Shown here: positions 22,158 to 33,050 of the stretch, piece after piece
Layout: every line of letters begins with the position of its first letter
How positions within the stretch are numbered: the first letter of the stretch is position 1
From: Podocnemis expansa
Lineage: Eukaryota > Chordata > Testudines > Podocnemididae
Assembly: GCA_007922195.1 (NCBI GenBank)
Contig: ML682002.1
Location: 620,001 to 684,000, forward strand
Length of the DNA stretch: 64,000 bases
Reading direction: 5' to 3'
The notes under the pieces: generated by a model
The model's database searches: none
Told to the model about the DNA's origin: nothing
Seen by the model: the letters and a program-made list of their open reading frames with translations, nothing else
Made by a program: the position numbers and the translations under genes

Positions 22158-22867
22158 TAGGTGCTGCTGAAAATCCCAGTCTTCTCTTTTATAGAGTGAG
22201 CAGTGAAGTGCTGCTCATCAACTAGATTTATAGGTCAGGTACGTGGTAAATAATGATACTTTGCATTTTGGTAGTGCCTTAAGATCCCAAAGGATTTTAG
22301 AGAGAGCTGTTAATAAAGCATCAAAAGATGCTGGGAAGGTAAGTGTTACCACTTCAGAGGGAGAAACTGACAAACAGGATGGAGAAAATACTGAGCTAGA
22401 TTTCTGGAGGGTGTTTGAAACAGGGCTATGAATAAACAGAACTACTCATAGGCCATAACCTCAAGGCTGTCCTTCTGCTATGCAGTCCATCAACCTGAAA
22501 CATTTGCCTAGTATCACTTTTAAGGGAGTACTGTCTCAAACTTGCCCAATTCAAGTGTCAGTTTAGAGGAGCTATGCCTGTAAAGAAGGTAACTGGAGCT
22601 AGCGTCAGTTAGTGGGTTTTGATTCTACATTTAAATCACCATGCTGAATCTTGATGGCCATACAGCACAAGGAGCTCAGCATCATGTTGCTTTTACAGCT
22701 CTCATAACTTATCAGTGTTTTTGTGGAGGTGCCAACACTTCTCTTCTGTAAAGTTTCATAATAGGAAACAGTGTCTTACATTTACTGGCAGAGCTAATCC
22801 AGCCTAACAGGACTGGGAAAAATGGAAAACCAATTGCTTCTCAGATGCGTTCACCAGGATACACTGT
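22158..22867. other. Mostly unassigned; faint MIR or L3-like segment at 22238-22390
   Basis: The part containing TTTGCATTTTGGTAGTGCCT and, 110 bp later, AGAGGGAGAAACTGAC resembles the antisense tail of an ancient amniote SINE or LINE. The match is weak; the remainder has no recognisable content. Confidence 0.3.
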
Positions 22868-23414
22868 CAGTGCTGTCTCTGTGGGGGTAGCGAGAGGGGC
22901 GATTGCCCCTGGCCTCCCGGTTGCATGGGTCCTGCGCTGTCCTGCCATGAGCAGGGCCGTGCAGGGCCTGCACCGCTGCCCCCCAACAGCCGTGCTGTCC
23001 CGTGCCCCCTCCTCACTGCCTTTGGCACAGAGTCGAAGGCAGCAGGGAGGGTGTCGGGGTGGGAGTGCAGAACCGGCCTCTGCCCAAGGCCAAATTGCCC
23101 CCCCCCCCCGGTTGGGAAACAGCTGGCTCAGGGGTGGAGCAGGCCAGCCCAGAGGTTGGGGTCCGCTCTCTCGCCTCTGCCCTGGGCTGGCTGTTCCACC
23201 CTGGGGGTGAGGAGGGCTGGCCCAGAGGTGGGGTGGGAGACCAGAGCCCAGCCTCCCAAACTGGCCTCCTCCGCCCCCAGGGGCAGAGTGGCTGGGTCAG
23301 GTGAGAGACGGGAGTGAGGGGTCAGCCTCCGGGCCAGCCCACGCCTCCTGGCACACTGGGGGGCCTGCACTGGCCGATTGGCCCCGGGCCCTGCACCCCA
23401 TAGGGACAGTCCTG
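22868..23414. mobile_element. GC-rich hAT-type element with 8-bp TSD
   Basis: The termini CAGTGCTGTCTCTGTGGGG and (reverse complement) CAGGACTGTCCCTATGGGG are inverted repeats. The flanks TACACTGT (22860-22867) and TACCCTGT (23415-23422) agree at 7 of 8 positions. The 547-bp interior is very GC-rich with a C-run at 23099-23109. Overlapping ORFs here are compositional. Confidence 0.8.
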
Positions 23415-24290
23415 TACCCTGTTGGGTGTGATCACAGCAATTTGCCACACACACAACAAACAGGAGATTAACCAATGATTAGTGCTCACACCAAACACGC
23501 CCAGTCATGGGATCATCACATTAGAGTCATGATTTCCCTTTACTGGTAAAATTAACATGTATCAAGATGATTTCTGGGTCACTGTAGTGTTTAATGGCTT
23601 GAGAGGAAAAAAGTGAAGCTTTCTGTACTAGCTATGTGATAGTCACAAAGTTTACTTGGTTGAAAGGTTTAGAGACAGAAAGGGATTTTTCCCAGCAAAT
23701 GTCGGTAGCAGCCACGTCCATGTAACAAGCTATGGCCACATGGATATGGATACTACAGTACTCGTGCAAGGATTGAACCCAGAAACTGCATAAGCTGAAA
23801 TGCAGGCCTCTGCCCATGGACCTAAAGGGAGAGCTCCTTTAGCTGGTGACAGGCCGTGTAGTCACTGTGGCAAATCATCGGCAGGAGTCCCGATCTCGTA
23901 TCATTGGCCAGTGCCATCCAGCCGTGTAGAATGTTATCAGAAAGGAGATTTTTGTTAACAGAAAGTGTCTAAGGTCATCACACTGAATATAAAGGACAGT
24001 AGTGACTCCATTTTGGATGAGTTCTCTTTTCTGGGATTACCGCACCTATTGAGAGTTGGTGGGAAAATCTGAATGCAAGGTTTGGGTACCATGTGCACAA
24101 TTTGTCGTGTCGTGTGCAGAGAACACTCAAAGGCAGGAAAAAATCAGCACTTCTGATTTGTTTGGAAAAATGTATATAAGGTGTTTTAAAGTTTTTCTCT
24201 CACATCTCTCCTCTAAAAGCTGGGTCCCCATCCGTTCAATACAGAATAGGAATTGTTTCCTGTGTGTTAGCGTCTCTCATCTATTTATGG
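23415..24290. other. No recognisable feature
   Basis: Unique-looking sequence with no repeat or gene recognised. Confidence 0.3.
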
Positions 24291-24703
24291 TAGTGGGTCT
24301 CAACCAGGGGTATGCATACCACAGGGATATGCAGAGGTCTTCCTGGGGGGTCCCATCAACATCTCTGGAGATCTGCCTAGTTTTACAGTAGGCTAGATAA
24401 AAAGGTCCAGCGATGGCAGCACAAACTAAAATTTCATACAGTGAGTTGTTTAGACTGCTCTATATACTATATGCTGAAAGGCAAGTACAATATTTACATT
24501 CCAATTGACTTATTTTATAACTACAGGGTAAAAACCGGGAAGTCAGCAATATTTCAGTAATAGTGTGCTGTGACTTTCTTGGGTGTTTTCATGCCTGATT
24601 TCTGCAAGCACGTAATTTTTAAGCGAGCCGATACTCAGGTGTACACAAGACTAATCAGACTCCAGAAAGGGGTACAGTAGGCGGAAAAGGTTGAGGGCTC
24701 CTG
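24291..24703. mobile_element. hAT non-autonomous element
   Basis: The left end TAGTGGGTCTCAACCAGGGGT and the right end AAAAGGTTGAGGGCTCCTG form inverted repeats of the GTCTCAACC class. The flanking octamers ATTTATGG and ATGTGTGG match at 6 of 8 positions. The AT-rich 413-bp interior has no transposase ORF. Confidence 0.7.
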
Positions 24704-25255
24704 ATGTGTGGAACTGCGGTTTGTTCTCAGTCAGCCGTAAGTAAAGGGGTGAAAACTCTCCAAAGGTGAAATAGGATTTAATTTCTATGCTCAGCCCTCA
24801 GAGCTGTCAGTTATGCTACATACTGTTCAGGAGAAGTTGGCATCTCTGACCACATTCTGAAGTTAACTTAGCAGAGGCCATCACGCTGATTTCACCGACC
24901 ACTTATAGCCTTGGGCGCACTTGAACTGCAGCCCAGAACCAGAACGTCAACTGAGCTGTAGCCACCAAGGCACAAAAAACATAGAGTATTGCTATATAAG
25001 GAGAGATTCATGGAGGGAATAACGCTTGCTAATGAGACATATGCATGGAAGTCAGACAAGACACAGAGACTTCTTGGAAACAACCTGACGTGCTAGGTGT
25101 GATGCAACAAAGTCTTCAATGAAGACAAAACTTATACAAATGTGGATTAGCCTTGCGTCTTTGGAGAGTAAAGATCTTTCTGACATTCTGATCACAGGGA
25201 GGTCTTGTCTAAGTGCCCGGATCTTAGTCTGCAACAGCGGAGTGACTGGGCACTT
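24704..25255. other. No recognisable feature
   Basis: No repeat or coding signal recognised. Confidence 0.3.
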
Positions 25256-25435
25256 TCCATTGAAATAAAAGATACTGGGAGAAAATCCCACTGCATCAGA
25301 TGCTTTGCAGTGGGATTTTCTCCCGTGAAAGCTCATACAACAAATGAATTTGTTAGTCTTTAAAAGAGCCCCAGGACTCCTTGTCTGTTTCGCTGAACTA
25401 GACTAACAGGACGACTCCTTTGGAACTTGGTAACA
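25256..25435 (-). mobile_element. Turtle-type SINE, antisense, with a perfect hairpin at its 3' edge
   Basis: The minus-strand SINE runs from a head region near 25435 (complement of GACTAACAGGACGACTCC) through GGACTCCTTGTCTGTTTCGC and AATTTGTTAGTCTTTAAAAG to GGATTTTCTCCCGTGAAAGC. At its outer edge 25277-25295 and 25306-25324 are perfect 19-base inverted repeats around a 10-base loop. This looks like the remnant of a second, opposite SINE tail. Confidence 0.8.
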
Positions 25436-25995
25436 TTGTTCTCCGTTGTGGTACAGGAATAGGAACGTAGAATTGCCAGACTGGATCAGAGCAGCGTCCG
25501 TCTAGTCCCGTGTCTGTCTCTGCCATCGGTCAGCACCCGATGTTTCAGAAAAAGGTGCAAGCAACCCTGCTGTAGCAGTTACAGGCTAGCCTGCTTTCCA
25601 GTTCCCAATCTCCTAACTCCCAATCTTCAGAGTTTACCAGCTAGACAAACTGGGTTGAGTTCAGAGAAGAGCAACAGTGACAACACTCAAGAAGAAAAAT
25701 ACAAAGGATGATGCTACACAGAGTGGCTAAGTTCTGACCTAGGGCAGGGAGACAAGACAATCACAGTCTGCCAGCATTTGGAGGGCATAAACATCAAGAT
25801 TGGGGAGGAACCTTTTAAGCTTGAACAAGAGGTATAACAAGAGGTAACTGGTGAAGATTTACAAAGGCAAACGCTAGGCTGAGTGTCAGGTGAAATACAG
25901 TGGGTTAGTCTATGTAACTGTGTCCCAAGGCAAGTGATGGGAGCTCTGTTGTATGGAAATTGTAGGACTAGAAAGAGTGAGATATCATCTCATGA
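25436..25995 (+). mobile_element. CR1-like fragments, sense
   Basis: The phrase GAATTGCCAGACTGGATCAGA followed by CCCGTGTCTGTCTCTGCCAT and AAAGGTGCAAGCAACCC (25466-25575) is the CR1-linked end repeat common in turtles. From 25650 a degenerate CR1 ORF2 3' segment (TTGAGTTCAGAGAAGAGCAAC) follows. Boundaries are approximate. Confidence 0.6.
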
Positions 25996-26100
25996 CTACA
26001 ATTCAGACCTTCAAGGGTATTTAGGTTACTAACTCCCAAGGGAACTAGACTCAGACCTGTAAAGGTATTTAGGGACCTTGATATCTTTGAGCACCTGAGC

Positions 26101-26288
26101 CAGGGGTCTCAAACTCAAATCACCATGAGGGCCTCATGCTAACTAGTATGTTAACCCAAAGGCCATGCCACTGAAATCTTTTCATACAGCAAAATTACAA
26201 ATATTGGTAATGGTGGTGTCATTGAGGGCTGCAGGAAATAACATCAGGGGCCACATGCAGCCCACAGGCTGCTAGTTTGAGACCCCTG
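26101..26288. mobile_element. hAT-type MITE, CAGGGGTCTCAAACTC ends
   Basis: The left terminus CAGGGGTCTCAAACTC and the right terminus GTTTGAGACCCCTG are inverted repeats. The interior has GGGGCCACATGCAGCC near the right end, typical of such MITEs. Flanking octamers ACCTGAGC and GTCTCAGC are partly matched, consistent with an old insertion. Confidence 0.8.
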
Positions 26289-26327
26289 GTCTCAGCCAAT
26301 GCCACCTAAGCACAGACTTATCTAGAT

Positions 26328-26460
26328 CAGTGGCTCTCAACCTTTTGCAGGTTGCAACACACTTGGTGGCATGCACAACCCTACAGGACACAACAGCCCA
26401 CCCTCTCCCAGGCTGAATCCACACAGTAACGTGTCCTGATATAGTGGTTGAGAACCATGG
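26328..26460. mobile_element. hAT-type MITE with perfect TSD ATCTAGAT
   Basis: A 133-bp element with ends CAGTGGCTCTCAACC and (reverse complement of the right) CCATGGTTCTCAACC. It is flanked exactly by ATCTAGAT at 26320-26327 and 26461-26468. The TSD is itself palindromic. It lies 40 bp from another hAT MITE. Confidence 0.9.
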
Positions 26461-26468
26461 ATCTAGAT

Positions 26469-27009
26469 GAATTATCCTCCCCACAGGCCTTTTTCCCAGT
26501 ATGTCAAAGACAGCATCCTAGTGGAGCCTCCCTGTGCCCACCTGATCAGCACGGACACGGCACGCCACCTTTCGTTATGCCCACTGGGCCTCTGCTAAGT
26601 TTGGGAGCTAGTCAGTGCACAGTTCCTCAGGGCTCATGACGCTGAGCCAGGCAGAGAGATGCTCAATGTGGGGTGCCAGGAGGGTGCCAGGAGGGTTGCA
26701 GAGAGGGCATCGTCCTCCGCCTAATGCCTGGGGCATGCAGAAGCCAGCTGGGACAGCCTCAGAGTTGCTTTAAGTTATGCCAATTTTTAGCAGCTTCCTA
26801 GAGGTCATTCCATTGGCCCAAAATTGCCAGTGTGCAGAGAGCTTGGCTATCCAACTCCTGTTCCTCCAGTCCCTCTTCTTGCAGGGGGCAAGGAGCATGA
26901 GGAATAATGCCAGCTAGGTTGGATCTGCAGCACCCAGCTGGGTATTTCAGGGCATTTTCCCTCCCCTCTCTGCCACTGGAGCGATACTTAGGGGGCAGAG
27001 CCTGGGTGA
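26469..27009. other. No recognisable feature
   Basis: GC-moderate sequence without recognised repeats. A short tandem of AGGGTGCCAGG lies at about 26673-26694. Confidence 0.3.
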
Positions 27010-27690
27010 AGGCTCTGGCCCGTTATCTTTTGTGGCAAAGTTCCCCCTCCCAAGGTCTGGCCAAACAGTCGCAGCACCTCCCCTGGCGGTAGCAGCCTGA
27101 GGCCAACCTGACCCAGTCCAAGCAAGTCTTCAGGGTGTCCTCCCTCAGCACCCCTTTCTCTCGGGGGTCCACAGGGCAGGTCTTGGATCGGATTGCCTGT
27201 GAGGCACTCTTACTCCTTTTGGGTAGGATGAGTGGTTCCAGCCCACTAGCTAACCCAGAGTCCAGGCAAATACCTTCTGGCCTCTTCACGGGCTGTAGAG
27301 GTGTTACCACTATCCCAGGGAATCAGGGTTGCATCCGACCTCCTAGCAGGCTGAGGTCTGGGTCTTTCTTCTCTTTCTCCGGCAGGGGAGAACTGCTGTC
27401 TCCTTAGCCTGGGGCCATCTCAAACCGACTAGCAATTTCACTCCTTCCCTCTGGCAGAGGCAGCTTTTTGTAGGCCTGGAGCAGCCCATAATTGGCTGTA
27501 GTAACCTCTTCCCCCTCTGCAGGAAAAAGGGCCTTTAACAGCCTGCCCTGGCATACAGTCTGCAGCCCTCTGGCCTGACTTCATCACACTTTGTTTACAG
27601 AGCTCATTTCCCAGGGCACTACACAGCAATAACTTGTGTGTAACCACACACGGCCTGTCATGGGGTTCTGATAAAATCTGCAGAGGCACA
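27010..27690 (-). mobile_element. LTR-retrotransposon-like fragment
   Basis: On the minus strand the order CCATGACAGGCCGTGTG, GGCTGTTAAAGGCCC, AGCCAATTATGGGCTGC (a CCAAT-like box), CTACAAAAAGCTGCC (TATA-like), CCAGAGGGAAGG and GGTTTGAGATGGCCCCAGG resembles Gypsy-type LTRs of turtles. No gag or pol coding can be read and the far end is not resolved. The family is inferred from memory of layout. Confidence 0.35.
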
Positions 27691-28108
27691 GGCCACGCTC
27701 CAAGCTGTTGGCTTTACTAGAACACAAGGGAAGTGCACAAAACCAAATAATTCTGCCTTTCGGCATGCAATCCTTGTGGCTGGCTGATGCACTGATGCTT
27801 GAATTGTGTGGGTTCTGCTCAGCGGTAGGTAACGCTCTGGGGAAGAGGCTGTTTAAGTGAATGAGTGTTGCAAGGACTGAGGCTGCTCCAACATGAGTTG
27901 GGAAAGTGAAGCAGCCTTTTGCACGAGCTCCATCTAGTGAACACAAGGAGGAATGGTTGCTCCAATGTGAGCTGAAGCATTGGGAAAGTGAAGCAGCCTT
28001 TTGCATGAGCTCCACGTAGTGAACGCAGGGAGAAACGTGCTGTTTCCTGGAAGGGTTCAGTTGGCTGCGCCAGACCACTTTCAGGAGATGAGGCAGCTGA
28101 GGTCATGT
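27691..28108. repeat. Region with an 82-bp tandem duplication
   Basis: The motif GGAAAGTGAAGCAGCCTTTT begins at 27901 and again at 27983, with GAGCTCCA..TAGTGAAC following both times. So 27896-28032 holds two tandem copies of period 82. The surrounding sequence is not recognised. Confidence 0.65.
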
Positions 28109-28228
28109 TTCTTACTGGACCAGCTGGTGGTGGTGAGAGAAGCAAGCTCTTCAGACTCCTTCTGGAGCTGGTTCAATAAAAGATATGACCTCATCCACCT
28201 TGTCTCTCTAATGTTGTCAGGGAACCAG
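28109..28228 (+). mobile_element. SINE-like fragment ending in the AATAAAAGATAT motif
   Basis: TTCAATAAAAGATATGACCTC followed by ATCCACCTTGTCTCTCTAAT is a highly repeated 3' end in turtle genomes. The preceding AGAAGCAAGCTCTTCAGACTCC fits its body. This copy is degenerate. Confidence 0.55.
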
Positions 28229-28489
28229 TGCTGTGTGCTATTCCAACTGTCATTAGTCCTACGTGAAGCCTAGTAACCTGGGCTTTATCCAAGACAATTT
28301 GGAATGACTTGTGTTTTGGGCCTCTCCACTGGGAGGCTCTTTTACCGTCTAGTAGCTGTCACCATTAATTCTTTCAATTTCTCTTCATAATTCAGTCCTT
28401 GCTTTCAGGATCTTAGGAAACTGGCTCATTCGCAGCCTTATGGCACCAGGGACTGGCTCATTTGTAGGATTTTTGGAGACCCACTTGGT

Positions 28490-28694
28490 GGCCCGGCCCA
28501 AGGGTTTTTGGCACCCTAGGCCAACTATGGCTTCAGCATCCCCTCCTCCAACATCCAATATAGAGAAAAATAATTACATATAAATGAGTTATTTTAAATA
28601 GAGGAAAAAAATTCACTTTCATCTAATTTGGCACCCCTTAAAGCCTGGCACCCTAGGCAACGGCCTAGTTTGTGTGTGTGGTTGGGCTGGCCCT
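28490..28694. mobile_element. Short TIR element, GGGCCAGCCCAA ends
   Basis: The left end GGCCCGGCCCAAGGG and the right end GTTGGGCTGGCCCT are inverted repeats. Inside, GGCACCCTAGGC occurs as direct repeats near both ends around an AT-rich centre, a pattern of short non-autonomous elements. Confidence 0.55.
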
Positions 28695-29100
28695 CCAAAC
28701 TTGTGAGGGATGGGCTGTGTCTGTTGGGAAGCCAGACAAGTTGGGACCCATGAGATGCAATGCGTTCCTGTTATGGTCCCCCCATACTCTCAGGGCTGTA
28801 AGGCATTACAATGATTTTTAAATAGATACTTAAAGAAAAAATGCATCCACCAAGGAATTCACAGGTCCTGTTAAGATGCAGACAATGACTCCTTGGAACC
28901 CCAAGGAAGCAGCAGAGCTAGAACTCAGCTCTTACCAAAAGCAGAGCTTGCTGTAACTTTTTAGCTGACTGAGAAGCACATGGAGCTATTGGCAGTTGGT
29001 TTTGGGACCTGGGGCTATGACACAAGATTGAACAATTCTGACTCTGTCCAGTAGAGGGCAGCGGTACACATGCACACAAACCAGCTCATTACACTTGCAC

Positions 29101-29357
29101 CAGGGGCACAGTCATGGGTGGGCTTGCGTGGGCCACTGTCCACCCAGCTCAAGATCAGGCCCACCCATCACAGCGCCCGGCAGCAGCGTGAATTTCTCAT
29201 GATCATGGCTTCTGACTGGGCCCTGCAGCAGCAGTGGAGAAACTCATGCCATTGCTGGGTGCTGTGGTGGGTGGGCCTTATCTCAGCTTCTCGTCATATT
29301 ACTGGAAGCTGTCCGGCCCACCCCACAGACTGAGGGGCCCAGCCTGGCTACGCCCCG
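29101..29357. mobile_element. hAT-like MITE, CAGGGGC / GCCCCG ends
   Basis: The ends CAGGGGCACAGTCATGGG and (reverse complement of the right) CGGGGCGTAGCCAGGCTGGG are similar. Flanking octamers ACTTGCAC and ATTTTCAC share 6 of 8 positions. The interior carries GTGGGTGGGCCTTATC, also found near the right end of 42608-42990, suggesting one family. Confidence 0.55.
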
Positions 29358-29379
29358 ATTTTCACAGTTAATTCTGTCC

Positions 29380-29545
29380 AAAGATCTCAATGCTTATAAA
29401 TCACTTCAGCCTCACAGCACCTCTGTGAAGCAGGTCTTACTACCATCTTGCAGCTGGAGAAACGGCAACTCAGGGGCACGCGGGAACTCAAGCAAGGTTG
29501 CATTACACATCTGTGGCAGGGGTGAGAACAGAAATCAATTCACCA
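29380..29545 (-). mobile_element. MIR-type SINE, antisense
   Basis: The plus strand shows the antisense signature of MIR: ACTACCATCTTGCAGCTGGA, GAAACGGCAACTCAGGGGC and the degenerate complement of a CTTGG..AAGTCAC segment. Confidence 0.5.
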
Positions 29546-30182
29546 GGCATCTAGCTATGGGCTTTAACCTTCAAAGCACACTTCTTCTAACATCGAGTAA
29601 CTGTTTTTCATACCCTTCACCTTGCTGAAAGCCTTCCAGTGCTGAGATGCCCAGGTCTCTGCATAGTAAACTGTTAACTCATTCATTGACTGAATCTTTT
29701 AAAATTTTTAAAATGTAACCTGAAAGAGCAATTGGCTTAAAATTAGATCCATAAATTGCTGTAAAAGAGTCTAGAATTACCCAGGAGACCCTGCAAACCC
29801 CCTTTTCCAGGCCTTTGTCATTACTCTTGCCCCAGGCGTAGCAGACACAGTCTAGGATCTTCTTTTTAGTTTTGTTCTTTTTGATTCATGCTTTGCTCTG
29901 AGACAGACCTCACAACAATCACAGCAGGTATTTCTGCTGCTATACAGTGGGTAGCAGAAAACTCACCCAGCTGCCAAGGAGAGGCCTGTGTGTGGAACAG
30001 GGATTAAAAACATAAGTCTAGGTATTTTGCAGAGGAATAGGATGGTTGTCTGTTCACAGTGGGCTTTGCAACAGTGTCCAAGAAAAAGAAATAGAGGCAT
30101 TCTTCAGCTGGTTTATAGAAACACAGTCCTGTTCTAGTCAAAGGGACTATCTTATATATCAAATGGGATCCAATCCTATATG
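29546..30182. other. No recognisable feature
   Basis: AT-rich, with no repeat or gene recognised. Confidence 0.3.
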
Positions 30183-30450
30183 TAGAGCTCTGCACAGATA
30201 CAAATAAGTGGATCCGTATCTGACCTGCATTTGCAAGAAATGGTCCACGGATATCCGTGTTGTATCTGCAGATGCAGCTATAATGCGGCTATCCATGGAT
30301 AGCCACATATTTGCAGGGCTCTAGCTCTATGCAGATAAAAATATGTGGATCCATATCCGATCTGCATCCACAAGAAATGGTCCGCAGATATCCGTTTTGT
30401 ATTCGAGGATGCGGATAAAAGGTGGATATCCGCGGATTTGCAGGGCTCTA
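30183..30450. mobile_element. Dimeric hAT-like MITE, second copy, with 8-bp TSD
   Basis: It begins TAGAGCTCTG at 30183 and ends CAGGGCTCTA at 30450, with an internal CAGGGCTCTA at 30314-30323 marking the junction of two units. Octamers CCTATATG (30175-30182) and CTTATATG (30451-30458) agree at 7 of 8. Length (268 bp) and dimer design are the same as at 12351-12618, in opposite orientation. Confidence 0.8.
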
Positions 30451-31502
30451 CTTATATGTCAAATTTAGGCCTGGCCGTTCCTGCTAATGCAGGTGGAAGC
30501 CCCATGCATTTATACCAGGCCTGAATGTGGTGCTATGTCTCAGCTATCTTGACTACATTTAATTCAGTCCTCTTCCAAAATGATCAAACCGAGCCCTTTC
30601 CCATAAGCAATATGTGAGAACCCTCACTTTGATTATATTTAATACATACAGATGAGATTTAACTCCTGTTAAATTTCTTTGGCATATCAAACTTCCTGCT
30701 AGGTATTTTAGTAGAAGTGTCTCAGGCTGGGGCTTGTCACATGTTCAAGGACAATCAATATAAGCCATTTTGTCCACTTATGAGTCTGTCTGCCAGGTTT
30801 TTCAGCTAGTTCACAAAATACTCGGCTCTAATGTTTCCTACAGCAATAATAAATGGCCTGCATGTTGTTGGCACTGCACATACCAGCTATGGATTTTAGA
30901 GCACCTCCCACACACTGCAGAATTAGGCCAATAGGCTTCTGTGTGTGGGGAATGTCATTACACAGAGTGGAGAGGGAGGCCTGGTTGGGTGTTTGGGGAA
31001 GGGACTCAGGCCAGTCATCCCCTAGGTCACAGGGGAGGACCCGGCGCTAGAATTCAGGAACCGTTGTAGCCATGCTTCTGCTCTAACCCCTACATTGAAC
31101 TCACTAACCAAAAGGAGGAGCTGTCTGTCTTTCCTCAAAGTGAGATGTAATAAGTGCTCTTAAAAACAGAACCAGCCCGGAGAAACAGGATGGTTGTACA
31201 GCCAAGACACTACTCTAGAAGTGTGGTACTCTAGGAGAAAGGATGGTCCAGTAGTTAACATGGCTAGTCTAGGACACAGCAAATTGTCTTCAACTTCTAG
31301 TTGCCTCAGAGCTCCTGGCATATTACAAGTCACTCTGCCCCTGATTCCCAAAGGTATTTAGACTTCTAGTTGCCACTGAAATCAGGGAGTGTCACAAGCC
31401 TAGATACCTTTGAGCAGCTGGGCCTTAATTACTCGGTGCCTCAGTTTTGCATCTGTAAAACAGGAACAATCCTTCCTTTGTCCCTTTGAGTAGACTGTGA
31501 AC
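30451..31502. other. No gene; possible old SINE trace at 31030-31100
   Basis: The GTTGTAGCCATGCTTCTGCTCTAACCCC segment vaguely resembles an antisense tRNA-derived SINE. Nothing else is recognised. Confidence 0.25.
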
Positions 31503-32032
31503 CAATGTTCCCCCTAAGCTGCGCAGCTGCGCAGCTCCCCGCCACTGCCCTGCGCAGGGGACACAGCCCGCCGCGCATGGCCGGCAGCCAGAGCCCCTAC
31601 CCGGCTGGAAGATGCTGTCTTCCAGCTGGCTGAGAGCTCCTCCGGAGCTGGGAGTTATTAAAACTCCTGCCCAGAGAAGCTCTGATGGAGCATGCTCAGA
31701 ACATCTGAACATGCTCCGTCAGTGCTTCTCCAGCTGGAAGAGCCATGGCTTGGACCCGCATGGCCGGGTAAAAGTGCGAAGGGTGGGTCCAGCTGGCTGG
31801 GGAGCTACTGGGGGGGGAGTGGGCTAGGGTAGGAGGAGGGAATCTGGCTGGCTCAGGGTGGGTGCTGTGGGGGGGAGGATCAGGCCCGTGGGGTGTGCAG
31901 GATCTGTCCTGCAGGTGTGTGCATGTAGGATCGGACCCCCATGCACACGCAGGATCAGGCCTGCTGGTGGGCAGCTGGCACAGCAAGGAACTTGAGTTGC
32001 TCAGCTGCCTCAGGGCCTTAGAGGGAACATTG
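31503..32032. mobile_element. hAT non-autonomous element with perfect TSD CTGTGAAC
   Basis: The ends CAATGTTCCCCCTAAGCTGC and (reverse complement of the right) CAATGTTCCCTCTAAGGCCC match over the first 15 of 16 bases. CTGTGAAC occurs exactly at 31495-31502 and 32033-32040. The 530-bp interior is GC-rich with GCTGCGCAGCTGCGCAGC near the left end. Confidence 0.92.
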
Positions 32033-32040
32033 CTGTGAAC

Positions 32041-32732
32041 TCATCAGGACTGTGACTGTCTTTTATAGTGTCCAAGTGCAGTGCCTCATGCAAAGGCAGC
32101 CGACTCGCATCTGAGGCCTCTGGACTGGACTCAAAACAAGCAACTAGGGAAGTCCATGGGATGCATTGGGTGAGAAGGAGCCGACAGGACTGATGGCAAG
32201 AGGAGACTGAGTGTCAGTTCCTGCTCCAAAAGCGACACTGGTGTAAGCAGGCTTAGAAGCTGTGCCTATCAGCTTCTGAGGAGGGGCAACTAATGTGCAT
32301 GGGTTTGGTATTTGGATGAGCACAAAGAACATAGGTTAGCATAGTCGCACTATGGGTGCAGGGTAATATAGGTAATGGTATTTGGGTTTATTTGATCACA
32401 AATCTGTCAATATCTGTAATTCTGTTGAAGGGAAACATGAAATACTATCTTTTGTGATATGCTACTCTCTGATTGTTCCAAATCTGTTTGGTTAGTTAAA
32501 GGATAAAAGCTACCCTTAGTAAAAAAAGAAACTTGTAAGAGATGCCACTGCCTGTTTCAGCCTGGAAAAGACAAGACAAGGGTGGGGGGTTGCATAACTA
32601 CTTCCAGAGCTATGCCCTGAGGCATTGCCTCCCCCCTTGGCCCCATTGTCAAATGATAGATTTGGCTGGGCTTCTTATGAGGCCTTTCTTTGTTATTTTA
32701 ATAGAAGAAGCTGTTTGCAGCTACTGGAGGTT
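32041..32732. other. No recognisable feature
   Basis: No repeat or coding signal recognised. Confidence 0.3.
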
Positions 32733-33050
32733 TAAGAGCTGAAATCACTGAGAGAGGCAAACCCTCTCTCTGAGCTGAAATGACTGAGAGGAAAACCCTC
32801 TCTGCGCTGAACCACTGAAGAGGAGCAGCAGATGGAGTGAGTGACCAGTGGATGGAGCCAGCAGACGGTGGGAGCAGCCAGCAGAGAGCTGGATGACGTG
32901 AGTGACCAATGGGTGGAGCCAGTGGACTGCAGGCGGAGCCAGCGGATGGTGAGAGCTGAGCATGAGTGACCAGCAGGCGGAGCCAGTGGCTGGTGGGAGT
33001 GGACAGCGTGAGTGACCGTGGGCGGAGGCAGTGGGCAGCTGGTGTGAAAG
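32733..33050. repeat. Degenerate compound minisatellite
   Basis: First come two copies of a unit of about 38-39 bp reading GCTGAAAT.ACTGAGAG..AAACCCTCTCT (32739-32815). Then follow irregular copies of a 30-60-bp unit built from GTGAGTGACCA.TGG, TGGAGCCAG.GG and GGTGGGAG (32836-33045). ORFs on both strands here read through the repeat. Confidence 0.7.

Noticed and set aside
22845..23475. ORFs of 100-130 codons on both strands
   Set aside because: Inside the GC-rich hAT element at 22868-23414.
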